Assembly: GCA_025992705.1 (NCBI GenBank)
Contig: DAJPGJ010000001.1
Span: 1,054,001 to 1,118,000, forward strand
DNA length: 64,000 bases
Reading direction: 5' to 3'
Source: Coriobacteriaceae bacterium
GTDB lineage: Bacteria; Actinomycetota; Coriobacteriia; Coriobacteriales; QAMH01
The notes under the pieces are model-generated. The model searched no databases. It was given only the letters and a program-made list of their open reading frames with translations, and was not told the origin of the DNA. Shown piece by piece: positions 25,425 through 33,128 of this stretch; within the stretch, counting starts at the first letter, position 1, and each line of letters opens with the position of its first letter. The translations under genes were made by a program, and so were the position numbers.

Positions 25425-25515
25425 TCGCAGATGCAACGGAGCGAACCACCCCGGGAATCTGAGCGTTTTCGGAGCAAAACAGGAGCGTTTTCGGAGCAAA
25501 ATCAGAGTGAAACCG
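25425..25515 (-). repeat. Dispersed repeat B, inverted copy 3
   Basis: On the minus strand it carries TCCCGGGGTGGTTCGCTCCG, matching the core of the other copies. It also contains two tandem GAGCGTTTTCGGAGCAAAA units, related to a GAGCGATTTCGGAGCAAAA unit in the 19.4-kb copy. It lies in the promoter-side region of the SpaA/VaFE gene. Confidence 0.55.
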
Positions 25516-25544
25516 GAAAGCGGCAGCTAGGTGGGGCTGTTATT

Positions 25545-25655
25545 GTTGGAGAGATTTCTCGACTCCGCTGCGCTTCGCTCAAAATGACAATAATTGTCAT
25601 CTCGACTGAAGCGGCCGTAAGGCCGCGGAATGGAGAGATCTCGCATTTTCCGAAA
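25545..25655 (+). repeat. Dispersed repeat A, two diverged copies in opposite orientation
   Basis: GAGATTTCTCGACTCCGCTG then CGCTTCGCTCAAAATGACA reads as a minus-strand copy. It is followed at once by a plus-strand copy (GTCATCTCGACTGAAGCGGC, then GGAGAGATCTCGC). The head-to-head pair can fold into a long hairpin. The 321-bp gap between the surface protein and ruvB (25349-25669) contains repeats A and B and no gene. Confidence 0.55.
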
Positions 25656-25669
25656 TGACCGCGAATATC

Positions 25670-26698
25670 CTATTCAACAGGATATGGCACGCCCAGATGC
25701 GCGAATGCCTTGTGCGTTGCCTGGCGCCCTTTGGGGGTGCGGTTGACGAGACCCTGCTTGAGGAGGAAGGGCTCGTAGACGTCCTCGATGGAATCGACTT
25801 CCTCGCCCAATGCGCTTGCGAGCGCGGACAGGCCGACGGGACGGCCTTCGAAGGTGTTGACGAGCATGTCGAGGATGCGGTTGTCCATGGGGTCGAGGCC
25901 AAGCTCGTCGACTTCGAAGAAGGCAAGCGCCTCGCGGGCGACTTGTTCGTCTATGAAGCCGTTGCAGCGCACTTGCGAGAAATCGCGTACGCGTCTGAGC
26001 AGACGATTTGCCAGGCGTGGCGTCGCGCGTGCACGCGAGGCAATCTCGTACGCACCGGCATCGTCGATGTCGATGGAGAGAATGGTGGCCGAGCGTACGA
26101 CGATGTCCTTGAGTTCGTCGCTCGAGTAGTAGTCCATGTGGAATGCCGCGCCGAAGCGGTCGCGCAGTGGGCCGGTGAGCATGCCCGTACGCGTGGTGGC
26201 GGCGATGAGCGTGAAGCGGGGGATATCCAGGCGTATGGAACGGGCTGCAGGACCCTGGCCGATGACGATGTCGATCGCGTAATCTTCCATGGCGGGGTAG
26301 AGGACTTCCTCGACGGCCCGGTTGAGACGATGTATCTCGTCGATGAAGAGGATGTCGCCCTCCTCGAGGTTGGTGAGGATGGCGGCGAGATCCCCTGCGC
26401 GGTCGATGGCGGGACCTGAGGTCGTGCGTATCTGGACGCCCATCTCGTTTGCGACGACGCTGGCAAGCGTCGTCTTGCCGAGACCCGGAGGCCCCGAGAA
26501 GAGCAGGTGGTCGAGTGCCTCGCCACGCATGCGTGCGGCTTGGATGAGAACGGAGAGGTTGTCCTTGATACGACCTTGGCCAAGGTAATCGTCGAGGGTC
26601 TTGGGGCGCAAGTTTGCCTCTGAGCGGGCGTCCTCGGGTTGCTCGTGCGCATCCACGATGCGTTGGGTGTTCTCGAAATCGGGGGCCTCCCAGATCAT
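25670..26698 (-). CDS. ruvB: Holliday junction branch migration ATPase RuvB
   Basis: Hexameric AAA+ motor of the RuvABC resolvasome, 342 residues. Walker A GPPGLGKTTLA, Walker B DILFIDEIHRLNRAVEEVLY, sensor/arginine region LIAATTRTGMLTGPLRDRFG, and a C-terminal winged helix ending FLLKQGLVNRTPKGRQAT. Its ATG overlaps the ruvA stop (ATGA), and ruvA overlaps ruvC, so ruvC-ruvA-ruvB is a tightly coupled operon on the minus strand. Confidence 0.97.
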   Translation of the reverse strand: MIWEAPDFENTQRIVDAHEQPEDARSEANLRPKTLDDYLGQGRIKDNLSVLIQAARMRGEALDHLLFSGPPGLGKTTLASVVANEMGVQIRTTSGPAIDRAGDLAAILTNLEEGDILFIDEIHRLNRAVEEVLYPAMEDYAIDIVIGQGPAARSIRLDIPRFTLIAATTRTGMLTGPLRDRFGAAFHMDYYSSDELKDIVVRSATILSIDIDDAGAYEIASRARATPRLANRLLRRVRDFSQVRCNGFIDEQVAREALAFFEVDELGLDPMDNRILDMLVNTFEGRPVGLSALASALGEEVDSIEDVYEPFLLKQGLVNRTPKGRQATHKAFAHLGVPYPVE

Positions 26699-27279
26699 TG
26701 CGTGCCTCCCATGTGCTTGAGTGCATAGCGAATGATGCTGCTCGTGTCTGTCTCGGTGCAGCCCTTGAGCGCCGTGGCGACTTCCTCGGTGCTGAAGCCC
26801 ATGGACTCAAGTGCTGCGGCGGCATCTTGCAGGGGGCGGTTTGCCTCGTCAAGCGCGAGAGTCTCGAAGGTGCTACTTGTTTTGAGGACCCCCTGAAGCT
26901 CGAGAATCATGCGTTGCGCGATTTTCTTACCAACACCGGGGATGGTCGATATGGCGGTGACGTCACCGGCGGCAATGTGCGCGACGAAGTCGGCGGGCTT
27001 GAAGGTGGAGAGGGCCGAGATCGCCATCTTGGGGCCGATGCCGCTCACGGCAATGAGCTTCTCGAAGAGCTCCCGCTCGGCGGGCTCCGAAAATCCGAAA
27101 AGCGAGACGTCGTCTTCCTTGACGTGCAGGTACGTCCAGACCTGGGCAGGGTTGCCGCAGGCGGGAAGCGTGGCGAGCGCATGGACGGACATCGCAAGCT
27201 CGTAGCCAATGCCACCGGCCTCGATGATGGCACTCTCTGCATCCTTGTAGGCGACGATGCCCTTGATGAAAGCGATCAC
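26695..27279 (-). CDS. ruvA: Holliday junction binding protein RuvA
   Basis: 194 residues. An N-terminal OB-fold domain (MIAFIKGIVAYKDAESAIIE ... HVKEDDVSLFGF) is followed by two helix-hairpin-helix motifs (ISGIGPKMAISAL, IPGVGKKIAQRMILEL). The C-terminal domain that contacts RuvB contains ALESMGFSTEEVATALKG. It tetramerises on four-way junctions and loads RuvB. It overlaps ruvC by four bases upstream and ruvB by four bases downstream. Confidence 0.97.
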   Translation of the reverse strand: MIAFIKGIVAYKDAESAIIEAGGIGYELAMSVHALATLPACGNPAQVWTYLHVKEDDVSLFGFSEPAERELFEKLIAVSGIGPKMAISALSTFKPADFVAHIAAGDVTAISTIPGVGKKIAQRMILELQGVLKTSSTFETLALDEANRPLQDAAAALESMGFSTEEVATALKGCTETDTSSIIRYALKHMGGTQ

Positions 27280-27821
27280 GCTACTTCTCCTTGCCGTGTG
27301 CGATCTTCAAGCTGCTGTTGGACTTGTCTCTCGATGGACCTTGCCGTGCGCAGGCGCGCGTGTGTGATGGCTGCCGCCAGGGCGTCTGCCGCGTGGTCTG
27401 GCTTGGGCTCGTGGTCGAGCTTGAGCACGGCTCGTACCATGTACTGGATCTGCTTCTTGTCTGCCGAGCCCGTGCCCACGAGCGTCTGCTTGATCTGCAT
27501 GGGGGTGTACTCGTCGTATTCGAGGCCCTTGTATGCACAGGCGACGAGAGCCGCACCACGCGCCTGTGCCGTGGGGATGGCTGACTTTGCATTGGTGCCG
27601 AAGTAGATGCCCTCGACTGAGAGCTCCGAGGGGAGATAGCGATCGATGATCTCGAGAAGGTTGTCGTGGATGATTGCGAGGCGCATGGGCAGGTTGTGGT
27701 TCTTGCTCGTGGTGATGCAGCCGTAGGCGACGGGACTTACCCGCGCGCCGTTGCAGCGGATGATGCCCCAGCCCGTATTGGCCAGCCCTGGATCGATGCC
27801 CATGATGATATGTGAGCCCAC
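27276..27821 (-). CDS. ruvC: Crossover junction endodeoxyribonuclease RuvC
   Basis: Holliday junction resolvase of the RNase H fold, about 181 residues. Catalytic acids are visible in IMGIDPGLANTGWG, LSVEGIYFGTN and KPDHAADALAAAI. A start at GTG 27821 is preferred because AAGGA lies six bases before it; ATG 27827 would place the ribosome-binding site directly against the start, and further in-frame starts up to 27881 add residues not typical of the family. First gene of the ruvCAB operon. Confidence 0.94.
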   Translation of the reverse strand: MGSHIIMGIDPGLANTGWGIIRCNGARVSPVAYGCITTSKNHNLPMRLAIIHDNLLEIIDRYLPSELSVEGIYFGTNAKSAIPTAQARGAALVACAYKGLEYDEYTPMQIKQTLVGTGSADKKQIQYMVRAVLKLDHEPKPDHAADALAAAITHARLRTARSIERQVQQQLEDRTRQGEVA

Positions 27822-28010
27822 GCGCATTCCTTCGATACAAACAAATGTTCGTGAATAGGATACCCGTTCGATTCTGCGCATGCAAGCCGGTCTTGCCAGA
27901 TGGCGAGTTTCAACTCGGTGGCATTGTTCTTCATCGAGAGTAGCGTTGTGATAACCTATCGCCTATATGTTTTTGGCCGTGCGCGGCCACGCTTCTAGGA
28001 GCTGCTGGTA

Positions 28011-29255
28011 ATGAGCAAGAATTCGTATCTCTTCACCTCGGAATCCGTCACCGAGGGACATCCTGACAAAATCTGCGATCAAATCTCGGACGCCATTCTC
28101 GACGCGGTGCTTGCCAAGGAGATTCAGCTCGCCGAGGCAAACTACACTGCCCCCAACGGCATGCCCGCCGATCCCAAGAACGCGCGTGTCGCATGCGAAA
28201 CGGTCACGAGCACGGGTCTGGTCATGGTCACGGGCGAGATTCGCACGCAGGCCTATATCGACGTCGATCGCATCGTGCGCGACACGATCCGCGAGATTGG
28301 CTACACGCGCGCCAAGTTCGGCTTTGACGGCAATACCTGTGGCGTCATCAATGCCATCCACGAGCAGAGCCCCGATATCGCCCAGGGCGTCGACGCGAGC
28401 TCCGAGTTCAAGGAAGACGGCGCCGACGAGCTCGACGTTTTCGGTGCCGGTGATCAGGGCATGATGTTCGGCTTTGCCTGCAACGAGACCTCTCAGCTCA
28501 TGCCCATGCCCATCTACCTCGCTCATCGTCTGTCCGAGCAGCTTACCAAGGTGCGCAAGGACGGTACGCTCGAATATCTGCGTCCGGACGGCAAGACGCA
28601 GGTGTCGGTCCGCTACGTCGATGACAAGCCCGTTGCCGTCGAGAAGATCCTCATCTCGACGCAGCATTCCGACGACGTCACGCAGGATCAGATTCGCGCC
28701 GACATGATCGAGCACGTCATCAAACCGGTCTTTGCGAAGGAGGGCATCACCTACGAGGATGCCCAGATATACGTGAATCCCACTGGTCGCTTTGTCATCG
28801 GTGGCCCGATGGGCGATGCTGGCCTCACGGGCCGCAAAATCATCGTCGACACCTATGGCGGCATGGGTCGTCATGGCGGCGGCGCGTTCTCGGGCAAGGA
28901 TCCCACGAAGGTCGACCGCAGCGGCGCCTACGCGGCACGTTGGGTCGCGAAGAACGTCGTGGCCGCCGGCCTTGCCGACAAGTGCGAGGTGCAAGTGGCA
29001 TATGCCATCGGCGTGGCCCGTCCCTTGAGCCTCATGGTCGAGACCTTCGGCACCGAGCATGTCGATGCGGATGCCATCGAGAAAGCCGTCGAGGAGGTCT
29101 TCGACCTGCGTCCCGGTGCAATCCTGCGCGATCTCGACCTACAGCGTCCCATCTATCGTCAGACGGCCGCGTATGGTCACTTCGGCCGTGCGGAGTTCCC
29201 CTGGGAGCAGACCAATCGCGTCGACGAGCTCAAAGCTGCTTGCGGCCTGAGCTAA
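28011..29255 (+). CDS. metK: S-adenosylmethionine synthase
   Basis: Makes SAM from methionine and ATP; 414 residues with all three family domains. Motifs: GHPDKICDQISDAILD (metal and ATP binding), GAGDQGMMFGFACNET, and GGGAFSGKDPTKVDRSGAYAAR. A short acidic insertion follows DIAQGVDASSEFKEDGADEL. An AGGAG ribosome-binding site precedes the ATG. It is transcribed divergently from ruvCAB. The 130-bp leader shows no SAM-I-type riboswitch by eye. priA follows 7 bp downstream. Confidence 0.97.
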   Translation: MSKNSYLFTSESVTEGHPDKICDQISDAILDAVLAKEIQLAEANYTAPNGMPADPKNARVACETVTSTGLVMVTGEIRTQAYIDVDRIVRDTIREIGYTRAKFGFDGNTCGVINAIHEQSPDIAQGVDASSEFKEDGADELDVFGAGDQGMMFGFACNETSQLMPMPIYLAHRLSEQLTKVRKDGTLEYLRPDGKTQVSVRYVDDKPVAVEKILISTQHSDDVTQDQIRADMIEHVIKPVFAKEGITYEDAQIYVNPTGRFVIGGPMGDAGLTGRKIIVDTYGGMGRHGGGAFSGKDPTKVDRSGAYAARWVAKNVVAAGLADKCEVQVAYAIGVARPLSLMVETFGTEHVDADAIEKAVEEVFDLRPGAILRDLDLQRPIYRQTAAYGHFGRAEFPWEQTNRVDELKAACGLS

Positions 29256-29262
29256 CGGCTGC

Positions 29263-31557
29263 ATGCTCGTCGCATCGGTCATAGTCGATATCGCGACTCG
29301 GGCACTTGACAGGCCCTTCAATTACCTCGTTCCGCCGCAGCTCGTGCCGAGCGCACAGGTGGGCTGCGCGGTCAGCGTCGATTTCGGGAATCGTCCCGTC
29401 GTCGGCTACATCATCGAGCTCGCCGAGATGGACGAGGCACGGTGTGCGGCGGTCGTCGGTGACATCTCCAAGCTCAAGCCCCTGCTCGGCGTGCTCTCCG
29501 AGCCGTATTTCGATTCGGTATCGGCATTGCTTGCCACCTGGATAGCGCACGAGTATCTCTGCACCTTGCCCGAGGCGCTCCATCTCTTCACGCCGCCTGG
29601 CGGTTCCCCCAAGGTGAAGCGCGTCGAGGGGGAGTGGCAACTCGTTTTCCCCGGCGTCGGTCCGGTCGATGACCGTTGGGCCGTCCTCACCGAGGAGGCA
29701 TCGGGGTTCGTGCCCGCCAAAAACGCCGCCAAGCAGCAACGCGTCCTCGAGGCGCTCTCGTGCGGTGGCATGCGTGTCGTGGAGTTGTCCGCGCTCCTCG
29801 GCAACGTCAGTGCGACGCTCAAATCCCTCGAGAAGCGAGGCGTCGTGCGCATCGAGAACCGCAGGCACATGCGCGGCGCCATGCCGGCCGTACGTGGCGC
29901 GTGCTGTGCCGCCGACCAGCTCACGCAAGGCCAGGAGCATGCCCTTGCCGCGATTCACGCGACTGTCGCCGGCGAAACGGCTTCCAACGTTGTCGTGCTC
30001 GATGGCATCACGGGTTCGGGCAAGACCGAGGTGTACCTGCGTGCCATTGACGAGACCCTGCAAGCGGGAAAGTCCGCCATCGTGCTCGTCCCCGAGATAG
30101 CCCTCACGCCCCAGACGGTAGGCAGGTTCAGGGCGCGTTTTTCGGATGACGTCGCGGTTTTGCATTCGCGTCTCTCGGCGGGTGAGCGCTTCGATCAGTG
30201 GGACCTCATTCGCCAGGGCAGGGCGCATGTCGTCGTAGGCACGCGCAGCGCGCTGTTCGCGCCCGTGACAGATCTTGGGCTCGTCATCATCGACGAGGAA
30301 CACGACTCCTCCTACAAGCAGGACAACGCCCCGCGCTACGATGCGCGTGTCGTAGCCCGCAAGTTGACCGAGATGCGCGAGGCGATGCTCATCTTGGGTT
30401 CGGCCACGCCGAGCATCGACACGCTTGCGTCATGCGCGGGTGGTGCGCGCTGCGAGCGCGCCTGGCAACGCGTCGTGCTTGGCGAGCGTCCAAGCGGTCA
30501 GCCCTTGCCCGACGTGCAAATCGTCGATATGGCACGGGAGTTCAAGGGTGGCTCGCGTTCGATGTTTTCCCAGGTACTTGTCGATGCGCTAGCAGGCGTA
30601 TACGAGCGCAAGGAGAAGGCCGTGCTGCTGCTCAATCGGCGCGGCTTCGCCTCATTCGTGCTCTGTCGTGAATGCGGTTTCGTTCCCGAATGTCCACACT
30701 GCTCGACTTCGCTCACCTATCACGAGCGTTCGGCCACGCTCGTCTGCCACCACTGCGGCCACATCGAACCCATGCCGGCAACCTGCCCCCAATGCGGCAG
30801 TCCGTACCTGCGCAAGTTCGGTGCCGGTACCGAGCGCGTGGAGGCCGAACTGCGCCAGGTCGTTCCCGACGACATGCCCATCATCCGCATGGATGCCGAT
30901 ACCACCAAGGCAAAGGGCGCGCACGAACGCCTTCTTGGGGAGTTTTCCGCGAGTGAAGGGGGCATTCTCCTTGGCACCCAGATGATCGCGAAGGGCCTCG
31001 ACTTTCCCGATGTTACGCTCGTGGGCGTCATCAATGCCGACACCACGCTCAAACTCCCCGACTTTCGCGCACCTGAGCGCACGTTCCAGCTGCTCGAGCA
31101 GGTGAGCGGCCGTGCGGGTCGTGCCGACAAGCCCGGTCGCGTCATCGTCCAGACCTACTGGCCCGAGCATCCTGCGATTCTCGCCGCGGCCGCGCATGAT
31201 AGGGGGCTCTTTCTCGAACAGGAGCTACCCTCGCGCGAGGAGCTCGGCTATCCACCCTATGTGCGCCTCGCGAACGTGCTCGCGTGGGGCAGGAACGAAC
31301 AGGCGGTGCGCCAGGTCATCACCGAGTTGACGCTTGCCATCAACTCGTCCATGATCTCGGCAGGGCAGGAATGGGAGGTGCTCGGTCCTTCACCGTGCCT
31401 GCTCTCGCGCCTACGCGGGCTCTACCGCTGGCATACCCTCATCAAGGCACCCGTGGGCGCGGATATCTCCGCCATAATCGAACCCGTCCTCAAGGCGCGC
31501 AAGGCCAATGACGAGGTGCGTATCGCCGTGGACATCGACCCCGACAACTTGTTCTGA
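29263..31557 (+). CDS. priA: Primosomal replication restart helicase PriA
   Basis: Superfamily 2 3'-5' helicase that reloads the replisome at repaired forks; 764 residues. The N-terminal DNA-binding domain (VIVDIATRALDRPFNYLVP) is followed by a winged helix, Walker A DGITGSGKTEVYLRAI and DEEH box IIDEEHDSSYKQ. The two-zinc cluster reads CRECGFVPECPHCS, CHHCG and CPQCGS. The C-terminal half has GTQMIAKGLDFPDVTLVGV and QVSGRAGRADKPG. It starts 7 bp after metK and probably shares its transcript. Confidence 0.96.
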   Translation: MLVASVIVDIATRALDRPFNYLVPPQLVPSAQVGCAVSVDFGNRPVVGYIIELAEMDEARCAAVVGDISKLKPLLGVLSEPYFDSVSALLATWIAHEYLCTLPEALHLFTPPGGSPKVKRVEGEWQLVFPGVGPVDDRWAVLTEEASGFVPAKNAAKQQRVLEALSCGGMRVVELSALLGNVSATLKSLEKRGVVRIENRRHMRGAMPAVRGACCAADQLTQGQEHALAAIHATVAGETASNVVVLDGITGSGKTEVYLRAIDETLQAGKSAIVLVPEIALTPQTVGRFRARFSDDVAVLHSRLSAGERFDQWDLIRQGRAHVVVGTRSALFAPVTDLGLVIIDEEHDSSYKQDNAPRYDARVVARKLTEMREAMLILGSATPSIDTLASCAGGARCERAWQRVVLGERPSGQPLPDVQIVDMAREFKGGSRSMFSQVLVDALAGVYERKEKAVLLLNRRGFASFVLCRECGFVPECPHCSTSLTYHERSATLVCHHCGHIEPMPATCPQCGSPYLRKFGAGTERVEAELRQVVPDDMPIIRMDADTTKAKGAHERLLGEFSASEGGILLGTQMIAKGLDFPDVTLVGVINADTTLKLPDFRAPERTFQLLEQVSGRAGRADKPGRVIVQTYWPEHPAILAAAAHDRGLFLEQELPSREELGYPPYVRLANVLAWGRNEQAVRQVITELTLAINSSMISAGQEWEVLGPSPCLLSRLRGLYRWHTLIKAPVGADISAIIEPVLKARKANDEVRIAVDIDPDNLF

Positions 31558-31558
31558 G

Positions 31559-31589
31559 ATGAGACAGTTGCTCAGGGACGCTGTCTCAT
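31559..31589 (+). repeat. TGAGACA-type hairpin element after priA
   Basis: ATGAGACAG (31559-31567) pairs with CTGTCTCAT (31581-31589), beginning 2 bp after the priA stop. Same TGRGACA...TGTCYCA outline as the elements at 61427-61512 and 62910-62944. It may also act as a transcription terminator, though no U-run follows. Confidence 0.5.
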
Positions 31590-31652
31590 TAACCATTATC
31601 CTGTGCAATGCGAAGATGGGGCAATCGTCCTTGAGACATTTGCCCATATGAT

Positions 31653-31870
31653 GCGTGCAGGCAAGCTGTGAAGCGGAGGTCCAAGGGAGCGCACCATCAA
31701 GTAACCTAACGTCGGACAGGCCGTCGAGCCGAGGTCTAAGGGAGCGAGCCGAAAGGACCACGAAGTGGACCGTCGGGGAGCGACCATCGAGGCAAGACGG
31801 CCTGCCCGACGTCACCGCGAAGCGGGCTGTCGGGAAGCGACCGTCGAAGCGAAGCAGCCTGCCTGCACGC
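31653..31870 (+). mobile_element. MITE-like palindromic element, copy 2 (outer, interrupted)
   Basis: Ends are a 10-bp inverted repeat (GCGTGCAGGC at 31653-31662, GCCTGCACGC at 31861-31870). The interior matches copy 1 at 2101-2210 (GCGGAGGTCCAAGGGAGCGC on the left, GCGGGCTGTCGGGAAGCGAC and CGTCGAAGCGAAGCAGC on the right). It is split by a second complete copy of the same family. The 447-bp gap between priA and rplS contains this pair, the hairpin at 31559 and the rplS promoter. Confidence 0.65.
31709..31812 (+). mobile_element. MITE-like palindromic element, copy 3 (inner, nested in copy 2)
   Basis: 104 bp bounded by ACGTCGGACAGGCCGTC (31709-31725) and GACGGCCTGCCCGACGT (31796-31812), a 17-bp inverted repeat with one mismatch. 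The interior AGGTCTAAGGGAGCGAGCC and CCGTCGGGGAGCGACCATCG parallel copy 1. It interrupts copy 2, with ACC on both sides (31704-31706 and 31814-31816) as a possible short target duplication. Confidence 0.65.
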
Positions 31871-31898
31871 GTATTATGAGGTAGAGATCAAAAAATCG

Positions 31899-31927
31899 TT
31901 GCCTCGTACTTCGCATTGCTGTATTCT
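31899..31927 (+). promoter_or_regulatory. Promoter of rplS
   Basis: TTGCCT (31899-31904), a 17-bp spacer and TATTCT (31922-31927), 77 bp upstream of the rplS start. It directly follows the nested repeat element. Confidence 0.6.
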
Positions 31928-32004
31928 GTCTCTTCGCGTCGTTTCCTCCGTGAGGATAGGCCTGCACGTGAAACGAATGGCACGATGAGAAAAAGGATCA
32001 GACA

Positions 32005-32346
32005 ATGGACTACATCCGCGCAATCGAGCAGCAGCAGATCAAGGAGATTCCCGAGTTCTTCCCGGGCTCCCATGTAAAGGTTCACTACCGCATCAAAGAG
32101 GGCAACCGCGAGCGCATCCAGGTGTTCGAGGGCGACGTCATCCGTCGTCATGGTTCCTCCAACCGCGAGACCTTCACGGTCCGCAAGGTGTCCTTCGGCG
32201 TAGGCGTCGAGCGTACCTTCCCCGTACATTCTCCCAAGATCGAGAAGATCGAGGTCGTTCGTCATGGTGCCGTACGTCGTGCCAAGCTCTACTATCTGCG
32301 CGACAAGGTCGGCAAGGCCGCCCGTCTGCGCGAGAAGGGCTTCTAA
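32005..32346 (+). CDS. rplS: 50S ribosomal protein L19
   Basis: 113 residues, standard L19 length. Family landmarks: MDYIRAIEQQQIKEIPEFFP, GSHVKVHYRIKEGNRERIQV, FEGDVIRRHGSSNRETFTVRK and KIEKIEVVRHGAVRRAKLYYLR with the basic end KVGKAARLREKGF. L19 sits at the 30S-50S interface. AAGGA precedes the ATG. rnhB follows in the order usual for Gram-positive genomes (rplS-rnhB). Confidence 0.98.
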   Translation: MDYIRAIEQQQIKEIPEFFPGSHVKVHYRIKEGNRERIQVFEGDVIRRHGSSNRETFTVRKVSFGVGVERTFPVHSPKIEKIEVVRHGAVRRAKLYYLRDKVGKAARLREKGF

Positions 32347-32371
32347 TCGGCCTCACCAAACAAGAACGCGA

Positions 32372-32403
32372 AGAGCTCCGCAGGGTACATACCGCGGAGC
32401 TCT
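32372..32403 (+). terminator. Stem-loop between rplS and rnhB
   Basis: AGAGCTCCGC (32372-32381) and GCGGAGCTCT (32394-32403) form a perfect 10-bp stem, followed by ATTCTTAT. It lies directly before the rnhB start and could attenuate transcription or mask rnhB initiation. Confidence 0.5.
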
Positions 32404-32411
32404 ATTCTTAT

Positions 32412-33029
32412 ATGCGCGAGCTTGCGCCCGACGGCATCGTCGTCGGCATTGACGAGGTAGGCAGGGGAGCGTTGGCCGGCCCCCTTGTCGTTGCCTGCGT
32501 GGCCCTTTCCGATGAGCCGCAGATCGTGGGGCTCGATGATTCGAAGAAGCTCTCGCCCAAGCGGCGCGAGGAACTTGCCGCGCAGATCGACGAGCTGGCC
32601 CTTGGCGTGGGCATCGCACGCGTCGAGCCCGAGGAGATCGACGCCTGCGGTATGGCCGCATCCCTGCGCGTCGCGATGGTTCGCGCGCTCGCGGCGTGCA
32701 AAGGCGATCTTGCCGCCCGTGGCAACGATGACGATATCGCCACCGTGCTCATCGACGGCAATCCCGTGCACATTCACGAGGGAGAGCTTTGCGTTGTCAA
32801 GGGCGATGGAAAGATCGCCTGCATCGCAGCGGCGAGCATCGCCGCAAAGGTCGCCCGCGACAAACTCATGTGCGCGTATGCCCAGGATTATCCGGCATAT
32901 GGCTTCGAGAGCAACAAGGGCTATGGTTCTGCCGCGCACATTGCCGCGCTCAAGGAGCACGGGGCGAGTGGTATCCACCGCCGGAGCTTTCTGGGCAACA
33001 TACTCGCAGAGCAACAATCACTGTTGTAG
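32412..33029 (+). CDS. rnhB: Ribonuclease HII
   Basis: Cleaves RNA-DNA hybrids and single ribonucleotides in DNA; 205 residues. Catalytic motifs GIDEVGRGALAGP (Asp-Glu), the Asp in VLIDGNPV, and the substrate loop AASIAAKVARDKLM, then YGFESNKGYG and HIAALKEHG. The frame upstream of ATG 32412 also reads like protein (LTKQEREELRRVHTAELYSY) but has no standard start codon, and the hairpin at 32372-32403 lies there. The true start may be a rare codon upstream. No ribosome-binding site is seen at 32412. Confidence 0.94.
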   Translation: MRELAPDGIVVGIDEVGRGALAGPLVVACVALSDEPQIVGLDDSKKLSPKRREELAAQIDELALGVGIARVEPEEIDACGMAASLRVAMVRALAACKGDLAARGNDDDIATVLIDGNPVHIHEGELCVVKGDGKIACIAAASIAAKVARDKLMCAYAQDYPAYGFESNKGYGSAAHIAALKEHGASGIHRRSFLGNILAEQQSLL

Positions 33030-33128
33030 AATGTTGGGTCATGCGCGTATGGCCCGCGTGCACGTATTACGAGCCTGCGCATACCGTATACACCGAGGAA
33101 ACTTGCATCGAACGTACAGGAGTCTTTA

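Noticed and set aside
27885..28010. SAM riboswitch in front of metK
   Set aside because: No SAM-I core or other SAM-class pattern was recognisable in the short leader, and there is no terminator hairpin before the start.
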